A stretch of DNA of 64,000 bases. It comes from Natrononativus amylolyticus (lineage in GTDB: Archaea > Halobacteriota > Halobacteria > Halobacteriales > Natrialbaceae). The stretch is taken from positions 1,984,001 through 2,048,000 of the forward strand of contig NZ_CP101458.1 in NCBI RefSeq assembly GCF_024362525.1, written 5' to 3'. Of this stretch, positions 57,924-64,000 are shown one piece after another (the first letter of the stretch is position 1; each line of letters begins with the position of its first letter). The translations under genes and the position numbers were made by a program. The notes beneath the pieces were generated by a model, which did not search any database, had not been told where the DNA came from, and was given only the letters and a program-made list of their open reading frames with translations.

Positions 57924-59102
57924 TCAGTTCGTACTTACGATCTTGATCACGTCGCCCTCCTCGAGTTCGTACCCGTCACCCACCTCCCGACTCGTCTTCG
58001 CGTTGACCGCGTGGAGGTAGCCGTCGCCGATGTCCGAGTGGACGGCGTAGGCCAGGTCGACCGGCGTCGACCCGCGCGGCAGGAGGAAGGCGTCGGGGAG
58101 GACGTTCCCGGTGCCGTCGGTCCACTTCGAGGCGTCCTGGACGGGGTACGCGGTGAGGTGATCGAGCAGTTCGTACACCGCGTAGTCGAGCGCCGCCTGG
58201 ACGCCCGTTCCGCCCCACTCGGCCATCGTCGCCTCGAGGCCCTCGAGCGCCTCCCGTTGCGCGTCGTTCACGCCGTCGCCGATCTCGAGGCGCTCGTCGC
58301 CGGGATCGTAGTCGGCCAGTCCACCTTCGGCCGCCCGGCGGAGCGCGAGTTCCCCCTCCGCGGTCGTCGGGATGACGGGTTTCTCGAGTTCGAGCAGGCG
58401 CTCGACGTTCTCCTGGGGTGCGACGTCGATCTTGTTCGCCGCGACGACGATCGGTTTCGTACGCTGGCGAATCTCGCGGGCCAGCGCCTCGCGGTGGTCG
58501 TCCTCCCACTGGATGGGGTCTTCGGGGTAGTCGATCTCCCGCAGCGTGCGGGCGACGTCGGTGGAAGATGCTCCGAAGCCGGTCAACATCTCCGCGAGCG
58601 CGTCGTCGATGTCGAAGCCGGGGGAGCGCGACTGGCGTTCGACCGACTCCCAGTTGCGGTCGACGATTCCGGCGAGCCAGAGGTCCATCTCCTCTTCGAC
58701 GAAGTCGATGTCCTCGAGCGGGTCGTGCTCGCCGATCTCGACGGGTTCGCCCTTCGCGTTCGTCCCGCCGGAGGCGTCGATCACGTTGACGATCACGTCG
58801 GCGTTCGTGAGCTCGTCGAGGAACTGGTTGCCGAGCCCCTTCCCCTCGTGGGCGCCGGGGACCAGACCGGCGACGTCGAGGAGCTCGATCGGGACGTAGC
58901 GCTTGCCGTTCCGACAGTTCTCGTTCCCGCAGCGCTCCTCGCGCTCGAGACAGGGACACTCGGTTCGGACGTGGCTCACCCCGCGGTTGGCGTCGATCGT
59001 CGTGAACGGGTAGTTGGCAACGTCCACCTCGGCCATCGTCGCCGCGGTGTAGAACGTGGACTTGCCGGCGTTGGGCTTTCCGGCAAGCGCGATCGAGAGC
59101 AT
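57924..59102 (-). CDS. YchF/OLA1-type OBG-family GTPase/ATPase
   Basis: 392 residues. P-loop GKPNAGKST at 8-16, the archaeal cysteine insertion CPCLEREERCGNENCRNG near 49-66, G3 DVAGLVPGAHEGKGLGNQFL near 75-94, and NKID in AANKIDVAPQ near 221. The C-terminal 80 residues are a TGS domain ending VGDGYELEEGDVIKIVSTN. OBG-family proteins bind ribosomes or translation factors; members of the YchF branch prefer ATP to GTP. The gene is universal in archaea and of ordinary length. It starts at 59102, diverging from the DUF2267-like gene at 59204. Confidence 0.9.
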   Translation of the reverse strand: MLSIALAGKPNAGKSTFYTAATMAEVDVANYPFTTIDANRGVSHVRTECPCLEREERCGNENCRNGKRYVPIELLDVAGLVPGAHEGKGLGNQFLDELTNADVIVNVIDASGGTNAKGEPVEIGEHDPLEDIDFVEEEMDLWLAGIVDRNWESVERQSRSPGFDIDDALAEMLTGFGASSTDVARTLREIDYPEDPIQWEDDHREALAREIRQRTKPIVVAANKIDVAPQENVERLLELEKPVIPTTAEGELALRRAAEGGLADYDPGDERLEIGDGVNDAQREALEGLEATMAEWGGTGVQAALDYAVYELLDHLTAYPVQDASKWTDGTGNVLPDAFLLPRGSTPVDLAYAVHSDIGDGYLHAVNAKTSREVGDGYELEEGDVIKIVSTN

Positions 59103-59203
59103 GGCTCTCCGTTGCGCCGTTCGGGAAAACTGTCTTTCGGTTCCGGCGGTCGCTTTCAGAGTAAGGGGCCACCGTCTTGCAGGCGGACGGTGGGACTCCG
59201 CGT

Positions 59204-59611
59204 ATGCAGTACGACGAATTCATCGGCGAGGTTCAACACCGTGCACAGCTCGACTCGCGCGAGGCGGCCCTCAGCGTCAGCCGGGCGACGCTCACCACCC
59301 TCTCCGAACGGGTCCAGCCGGGCGAAGCCGAGAACCTCGCGGGACAGCTCCCCGAGGAACTCGCCCGCCACCTCGAGAAGGTCGACGACGTCGAGGGGTT
59401 CGACTTCGAGGAGTTCGCAGACCGCGTCGCCGACCGCGAGGAACTCGGCGAGAACGACCCGGCGGACGCGGCGTTTCACGCGCAGGTGGTCGTGGAGGTA
59501 CTCGACGAGGCGACCACCGGCGACACGCTCGCGGAGCTTCGAACCCAGTTCCCCGACGACGAGTACGACGAGCTCTTCGAACTGGTCGACAGCGAAGGGA
59601 GCCCTGCCTGA
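59204..59611 (+). CDS. DUF2267-family protein
   Basis: 135 residues. MQYDEFIGEVQHRAQLDSRE and a repeated pattern of about 60 residues (LARHLEKVDDVEGFDFEEFA, then VADREELGENDPADAAFHAQ) identify DUF2267, a small helical fold with two similar halves. The family is common in haloarchaea and many bacteria; function unknown. The start at 59204 is the family's conserved N-terminus. Confidence 0.8.
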   Translation: MQYDEFIGEVQHRAQLDSREAALSVSRATLTTLSERVQPGEAENLAGQLPEELARHLEKVDDVEGFDFEEFADRVADREELGENDPADAAFHAQVVVEVLDEATTGDTLAELRTQFPDDEYDELFELVDSEGSPA

Positions 59612-59671
59612 CGGGTGGCTGCGGCGCTCGAGTCGACGGGACGACAAAGGTGCACCGAAAAGCGGTCGTGA

Positions 59672-60403
59672 CTACAGCTCGAGGGCCATCATCACTTCGT
59701 CGACGTAGTGGCCGTTGAGCTTGTAGTGGTCCTCGCGTACGGCTTCGGTCTCCCAGCCGTGTTCCTCGAGGAACGCGATCGCCTCCTCGTTGGTCGAGGG
59801 GACGCTGTTGTACACCTTCTCGTAGCCGTTCGCGCCGGCCCACTCGAGGCCGCGCGAGAGCAGGTGCGAGCCGATGCCGTGGCCGCGGTACTCCTCGATG
59901 ACGCCGACGGTGAGCTCGGCGGTGTGGCTGAGCTTGTCGAGTTCGGGACCCCGGAGGTGGACCCAGCCGACGACCTCGCCGTTGACCGTCGCGACGAAGA
60001 ACATTCGCGCCTCGAGTTCGTTGTGCCGGAGCAGGGCGTTCTCGTGGTCGATCTCGTCGGCGACGCTCTCGGCGACGATGTAGGTCTTCTCCTCGGCGAC
60101 CTGCCGGATCGCGCCGACGATCCCGGAGAGGTCCTCCTGGCGGGCGGGCCGGATGTGGAACTCGAGGTCCTCGGAGACGTACTCCTCCTCGGCGCCGGCG
60201 TCGATGGTGACCCGGAGCGTGCCGTTTTCGATCTCGAGGCGTCCGTCGCGCTTCAGGATGGCGACGTGGTGGCGAAAGCCGCCGGGATCGATACCCAGGC
60301 GATCCTGAACGTCGTCCGGATCCACGGCACCGTGTCGCTCGACGTACTCGTAGATTCGCTTGCGGTCCTCGTGTCCGAACTCGTGTTCCTCGGCGAATGC
60401 CAT
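59672..60403 (-). CDS. winged-helix plus GNAT acetyltransferase fusion
   Basis: 243 residues. The first 70 form a helix-turn-helix: DRKRIYEYVERHGAVDPDDV and QDRLGIDPGGFRHHVAILKR, then LEIENGTLRV. From about 80 a GNAT domain starts (DLEFHIRPARQEDLSGIVGA), with the acetyl-CoA loop VGVIEEYRGHGIGSHLLSRG near 166-185 and ALEFLEEHGW-like AIAFLEEHGWETEAV near 210. Fusion of a DNA-binding-like domain to an acetyltransferase suggests control of transcription or modification of a DNA-bound protein. A haloarchaeal family with this layout is known; its target is not. Confidence 0.82.
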   Translation of the reverse strand: MAFAEEHEFGHEDRKRIYEYVERHGAVDPDDVQDRLGIDPGGFRHHVAILKRDGRLEIENGTLRVTIDAGAEEEYVSEDLEFHIRPARQEDLSGIVGAIRQVAEEKTYIVAESVADEIDHENALLRHNELEARMFFVATVNGEVVGWVHLRGPELDKLSHTAELTVGVIEEYRGHGIGSHLLSRGLEWAGANGYEKVYNSVPSTNEEAIAFLEEHGWETEAVREDHYKLNGHYVDEVMMALEL

Positions 60404-60583
60404 GGCATGGGATAGCCTCCCACAGCACTTAATCCTTGTCCGGACTCACAGGAGCGCTTTTAATGTCGAAACACGTGAATCCGTGGTCGTTTGGAGAGTC
60501 ACGCCAGCTAGTAGAGGTGTGGTGGCCGTGAACCAACGGATTGATAGGCGATTCCTCGAACCAGAAGATATCCCGGACGAACG

Positions 60584-61030
60584 ATGATCGGAACGGACGC
60601 GCTCGTCGCCGGCTGTGCCCTCCTGCTCGCGGTGGGGGGCGGTCTCGTCGCCCACGAGTGGTCACACGCCCTGGCGCTCAAGCTCGCTCGCGTCGAGTAC
60701 ACGGTTTCGTACTTCCCCGACAGGACCGACGGCGTCCTCGCCATGCTGGCGAGTTGTCCCTGGGCGGCGGTTCACCCGCAGCCGACCGGCCGGGAGCCGC
60801 CCTGGTTGCTCAGACTCGCCGCGATGATGCCGCTGGTCCTCGCACTCCCCGTTCTCGTCCTCGGGGCGGCCGGCTCGCTGCCGACGGACCACGCGGCCGG
60901 CACCGCGTTCGTCATCGGCTGGCTCGCGTGTACGATCCCGAGCCCGCAGGACTTCTCCGTGGCCTTCTACGCCCACCGGGCGCTTCGAGACGCCGACGAC
61001 GCCGGACTGATCGACACGCAGCCGCGATAA
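60584..61030 (+). CDS. membrane metalloprotease-like protein with HEWSH motif
   Basis: 148 residues with three or four hydrophobic segments. GGGLVAHEWSHALALKLARV at about 18-37 contains HEWSH, an HExxH zinc motif inside the first membrane segment, as in site-2 proteases (M50) and the DUF3267 group. A second metal-ligand block is not obvious: NPxDG/LDG typical of M50 is absent, though a Pro-Asp-containing SPQDFSVAFYAH segment near 122 could provide the Asp. It is short for an M50 protease. Activity is uncertain. Confidence 0.6.
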   Translation: MIGTDALVAGCALLLAVGGGLVAHEWSHALALKLARVEYTVSYFPDRTDGVLAMLASCPWAAVHPQPTGREPPWLLRLAAMMPLVLALPVLVLGAAGSLPTDHAAGTAFVIGWLACTIPSPQDFSVAFYAHRALRDADDAGLIDTQPR

Positions 61031-61052
61031 CGATCCGCTCGAGCCCGCGGCC

Positions 61053-61436
61053 TCAACCGCGGGCGGGCTCGGTTTCCCGCGTTCGATCCGGGACCCGCGT
61101 GAGCAACTGAGCGGTGTCGAAGACGTTTCGCGTCTCGAGCAACAGCTCCGCCGCCTCGCGAACCGTGAACTCCGCCTCGAGCGAGACGCCGTGACACCGG
61201 GCGTACAGCTCGAGCCAGTCGTTCATCGCGCCCTCGAGCGCCGAAAACTCGGCCTCCGAAAACGGCACCAGCCGGCCCCCGGTGCGGGCCTCGACGTAGA
61301 GCCAGATCGCCGGCCCCGCGCCCTCGCGCAGGTACGCCGGCGCGTCGGCTGGCTCGGCCGCGTCGGCGGCGAACGCCTCGCGGTCGCGCTCGGCGGCTCG
61401 CTCGAGGGCGGCGATACGAGGGCCGTATCGACTCAT
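61053..61436 (-). CDS. unknown protein in the ETF operon, 127 aa
   Basis: 127 residues, MSRYGPRIAALERAAERDRE at the start (ATG 61436), followed by LREGAGPAIWLYVEARTGGR and LVPFSEAEFSALEGAMNDWL near 55-80, and a helical end VREAAELLLETRNVFDTAQL. Acidic and soluble, no Cys cluster. The gene starts 10 bases after the stop of the ETF-quinone oxidoreductase gene, so it is probably the third gene of that operon. I recognise it only as conserved in haloarchaea at this position; the link suggests assembly or regulation of the electron-transfer flavoprotein system. Confidence 0.7.
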   Translation of the reverse strand: MSRYGPRIAALERAAERDREAFAADAAEPADAPAYLREGAGPAIWLYVEARTGGRLVPFSEAEFSALEGAMNDWLELYARCHGVSLEAEFTVREAAELLLETRNVFDTAQLLTRVPDRTRETEPARG

Positions 61437-61446
61437 CCTTCGTCCA

Positions 61447-63129
61447 CTAGCCCTCGCGGAACTCGACGCCCTTGCCGCCGCGGGGGTGTTCCCACTCCGT
61501 GTCGGCGACGATAGCGCACGTGCCACACTCCACGCAGGGCTGGGTGTCCAGGCTGACGAGCGTCTCCTCGCCGCCGTTCGTCTTCACCGTCTCCGCGCGG
61601 TAGCAGCCGCCGCCGAAGTCCTCGGCGCTGACCGGACAGGCGTAGACGGCCGCCCCGCTGGCCTCGAAGGACTCGTCGCGCAGCCGGATGTGGGGGTTGC
61701 CGACGTCGGTGTCGTAGGTCAGGTCGCCGATGCGCTCCTCGAGGCTCGGCGGCTCGACCTCGCTCTCCCAGTGGATCGACCGGCCGTGTTCCTCGCCGAT
61801 GACCGACGGCAGGGTGACGTACCCCGTGGCGGTGTCGGGCAGCATCGAGACGAGAAACGGCGAGTTGTACGCCCGCTCGAGCAGCCGGCTCGCGACCGGG
61901 TTGCCGACGGCGACGCCGCCGACCCGGGACTCGAGGACGGTGTCGACGACCTGCGTGACCCGATCCCGCTCGCCGACGGTCCGGGCGAGGTCGTACCGGC
62001 GGGGGCGGAGTTTCTTCATCGTCCCGCTGTCCTCGAGCATCTTCGTGTAGCGCCTGCCGGCCGACTCCGGGTCAGCGTTGCCCTGGGAGACGACGAAGGC
62101 GTCGGCCGCGAGTGCGCCGGCGGTGACGGCGTGGTTCATTCCCTTGATGATCGGTCCCTGGGCCTGCATCTGGCCGCCGGCGTCGCCGACGAGCACCAGC
62201 CGGTCGCGGTAGGGTTCGCGGTGGGCCACTTTCTTCGAGTCGGGAACGAGTTTGGCCGAGTACTCGCGCTCGTCGTACTCGTCGCGCAGCCACTGGGCGA
62301 GCAGCGGGTGGGTGAGCAGCGAATCGAGCAGCTGGTGGGGTTCGGCTCGCTGCTCGACGAGGCTATCGAGGTGGAAGACGGTCCCAATCGACAGCGAGTC
62401 CTCGTTGGTGTAGAGGAAGCCGCCCCCGCGGACGTCCTCGAAGAGATCGCCCGAGAACAGGTGAGCGACCCCCTCGTCGGCGTCGATCGAGAACCGGTCG
62501 TCGATCGCGTCGGCGTCCATGTCGACGACGGCCTTGACGCCCTGGAACCACTCGTCGGGCTCCTCCCAGTCCATCAGCCCGGCGTCGCGGGCGAGTTCGG
62601 AGTTGACCCCGTCGGCGGCGACGATGAGGTCCGCCGTGATGGGGTCGAGTTCGTCGCAGGTGACGCCCACGATCTCGCCGTTCTCCCGCAGGAGGCCGTT
62701 GACACGGACGTCGGTGAGCACCCCGCCGCCAGTCTCGCTGGTCTTCTCGTGGACTCGCTCTTCGAGCCAGGAGTCCATCGGCCGACGGAGCACGGCGTCA
62801 CACCAGTCCGTGTCGTGTTCGTGGAGGTCGGTCAGGTCGTACGTCTTGACCTTGTTGCCGGCGATGTTGTGAATGTAGTAGTCGGTGATCGGCCGTTCGG
62901 CCGCTGCCTCCCGAAAGTCGGGAAAGAGGTCGTCGATCGTGTACGGTGCGGATTCCTCGGCGTAGATCAAGCCGCCGGAGACGTTCTTCGAGCCGGCCTC
63001 GACGCCGCGTTCGAGGACGAGCGTCTCGACGCCGTGGTCGGCCAGCCGCGCCGCGGCGGCCGCCCCGCCGGGTCCGCAGCCGACGACGACCGCCTCGTAG
63101 TGTTCGTACTCCTCAGTATCGGCGCCCAT
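61447..63129 (-). CDS. fixC: electron-transfer flavoprotein:quinone oxidoreductase, FixC with fused FixX
   Basis: 560 residues. FAD dinucleotide fold VVGCGPGGAAAAARLADHGV near 13-32, VIAADGVNSELARDAG-like ADLIVAADGVNSELARDAGL near 155, and LVGDAGGQMQAQGPIIKGMN near 300-319. The last 90 residues match FixX, a ferredoxin-like iron-sulfur protein, with ACPVSAEDFGGGCYRAE and TQPCVECGTCAIVAD (CxxC and CxxCxxC-like spacing). So the quinone-reducing flavoprotein and its ferredoxin are one chain. Its ATG overlaps the stop of etfA (TGATG). Electrons from ETF pass to menaquinone. Confidence 0.88.
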   Translation of the reverse strand: MGADTEEYEHYEAVVVGCGPGGAAAAARLADHGVETLVLERGVEAGSKNVSGGLIYAEESAPYTIDDLFPDFREAAAERPITDYYIHNIAGNKVKTYDLTDLHEHDTDWCDAVLRRPMDSWLEERVHEKTSETGGGVLTDVRVNGLLRENGEIVGVTCDELDPITADLIVAADGVNSELARDAGLMDWEEPDEWFQGVKAVVDMDADAIDDRFSIDADEGVAHLFSGDLFEDVRGGGFLYTNEDSLSIGTVFHLDSLVEQRAEPHQLLDSLLTHPLLAQWLRDEYDEREYSAKLVPDSKKVAHREPYRDRLVLVGDAGGQMQAQGPIIKGMNHAVTAGALAADAFVVSQGNADPESAGRRYTKMLEDSGTMKKLRPRRYDLARTVGERDRVTQVVDTVLESRVGGVAVGNPVASRLLERAYNSPFLVSMLPDTATGYVTLPSVIGEEHGRSIHWESEVEPPSLEERIGDLTYDTDVGNPHIRLRDESFEASGAAVYACPVSAEDFGGGCYRAETVKTNGGEETLVSLDTQPCVECGTCAIVADTEWEHPRGGKGVEFREG

Positions 63130-64000
63130 CAGTTCTCACCTCCGTCGGCCACGGCCTCGAGATCCAGTTCGCCCGACTCGAGCGCGTCAGTGAGCCGCGG
63201 CAGTACGTCGAACAGGTCGCCCTCGATGAAGTAGTCGGTGAAGTCCCTGATTCTGGCATCGGTATCGGTGTTGATCGTCACGATCGTCCCTGATTCGTCC
63301 ATTCCGACTTTGTGCTGGACCGCCCCCGAGACGCCGGCGGCGATGTAGAGGTCGGGGGCGACGACCTGGCCGGTCTCCCCGATCTGGCGCTCTTCTTTCG
63401 CGTACCGTTCGACGTGGCCATCGAACTGGTAGGAGGAGGTGACGATCCCCCGCGTGATCCCGAGGACGGCGTCGTCGAAAGCGTCGACCAGTTCGAGGCC
63501 GAGTTCCATCCCCGTCGTCGGGTCGTCGCCGATCCCGCGGCCGAGACAGACCACGACCTCGTGGCCCGTGAGATCGACGCCCTCCTCGAGCGTGTCGTGT
63601 TCGGTGATCTCGACGCGGAACCAGCTGTCGTCGAGCTCCATGTCGTGTTCGACGACGAGCCCCTCCCGATCGTAGTCGGGCTCCATCGGCTCGAAGCTGC
63701 CCGGAATCACCGACGCCCCCTGTGGGTGGAAGTCCCGGTCGGGGTTGTCCAGACAGAGAATCGTCGAGTACTCGAAGCCGGAGAAGTCCGGTCGTTTCAT
63801 GTGAAGAACGCGCTCGAACGTCTTCTTGACGCCCGGCTCGCCCGTCTTCACGGGGTTCGAGATCTTCGTGGCCTCGATGAAGAGGTCAGAACAGTCCGAG
63901 GCGAGCCCGGAGTCGAGTTCGGCCTGCACCTTCGCCGAGAGGTCGCGGCCGTTGTTCGTCGCCGGAAAGAGGACGTACCGCGGTTCGTCGTACTCTCGCC
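63129..64000 (-). CDS. etfA: electron-transfer flavoprotein, alpha subunit (partial)
   Basis: The frame stays open to the right edge, so the N-terminal part lies outside the window; about 290 residues are visible. TGHEVVVCLGRGIGDDPTTG near the middle and GIVTSSYQFDGHVERYAKEE, GETGQVVAPDLYIAAGVSGA and VQHKVGMDESGTIVTINTDT form the FAD-binding C-terminal domain of EtfA/FixB, the last three segments being diagnostic. The protein pairs with EtfB to take electrons from acyl-CoA dehydrogenases or other donors. It overlaps fixC by one base at its stop. The beta subunit gene is expected to the right. Confidence 0.92.
   Translation of the reverse strand, partial: REYDEPRYVLFPATNNGRDLSAKVQAELDSGLASDCSDLFIEATKISNPVKTGEPGVKKTFERVLHMKRPDFSGFEYSTILCLDNPDRDFHPQGASVIPGSFEPMEPDYDREGLVVEHDMELDDSWFRVEITEHDTLEEGVDLTGHEVVVCLGRGIGDDPTTGMELGLELVDAFDDAVLGITRGIVTSSYQFDGHVERYAKEERQIGETGQVVAPDLYIAAGVSGAVQHKVGMDESGTIVTINTDTDARIRDFTDYFIEGDLFDVLPRLTDALESGELDLEAVADGGEN

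Noticed and set aside
1-64000. Search by eye for CRISPR arrays, integrase or transposase genes, rRNA and tRNA
   Set aside because: No regularly spaced repeat cluster, no recombinase motif and no structured RNA signature were found. The CTGAATA repeats are too few and irregular to be CRISPR.

Overview
The window is a high-GC, gene-dense stretch of a haloarchaeal chromosome. Proteins are strongly acidic (Asp/Glu-rich), CTCGAG is frequent, many genes have TATA-like boxes about 25-30 bases upstream of the start codon (leaderless transcripts), and several families are known mainly from Halobacteria (SAMP-type modifiers, HalOD1, Bax1/XPB, NreA). The gene content would fit the Natrialbales, but that assignment is inference. 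I saw no rRNA, tRNA, CRISPR array or transposase gene.

Layout. 1-16.5 kb: the tail of the repair gene nreA, small membrane and regulatory proteins, a CPBP-like membrane protein, a broken YjiH-type gene, CinA, an aminotransferase, a Get3/ArsA ATPase, glycerate 2-kinase with a decayed gene read into its 5' end, an SDR, a PAC2 protein and an RNA methyltransferase followed by its detached C-terminal domain. 16.5-25.3 kb: the Bax1 nuclease-XPB helicase pair with a DUF1059 gene between them on the other strand, then the Hsp70 set grpE, dnaK, dnaJ. 25.3-34 kb: an ATP-grasp protein, a cut-down adenylate-forming enzyme, a MoaD/SAMP-like beta-grasp protein, a membrane metallophosphoesterase, a tungsten aldehyde:ferredoxin oxidoreductase and a MATE exporter. 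34-45 kb: carbon metabolism, with an AMP-forming acyl-CoA synthetase, methylmalonyl-CoA mutase large subunit, methylmalonyl-CoA epimerase, a flavin/NAD reductase and the 2-oxoacid:ferredoxin oxidoreductase korAB. 45-54.4 kb: Tat lipoproteins, a PHP phosphoesterase, a second aminotransferase, a GlcD-type dehydrogenase, a beta-propeller, a Nudix hydrolase and a UbiA-type prenyltransferase.

54.4-56.9 kb is a low-GC island unlike the rest. It carries an Lrp/AsnC regulator, a HalOD1 protein and two small membrane proteins, each of which lies between two copies of a short CTGAATA-type repeat. One repeat pair is a perfect 28-base direct repeat 499 bases apart; the other pair is degenerate and inverted. 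This is the least ordinary part of the window. 56.9-64 kb returns to core sequence: a methyltransferase, a YchF/OLA1-type GTPase, acetyltransferase and HExxH membrane proteins, and an electron-transfer flavoprotein operon (etfA, ETF-quinone oxidoreductase with fused FixX, and an unknown 127-residue protein) that runs off the right edge.

The clearest working groups are the chaperone cluster, the XPB-Bax1 repair pair, the propionate/methylmalonyl-CoA genes next to korAB, and the ETF operon. Gene decay is visible twice, in the YjiH-type gene and upstream of glycerate kinase.
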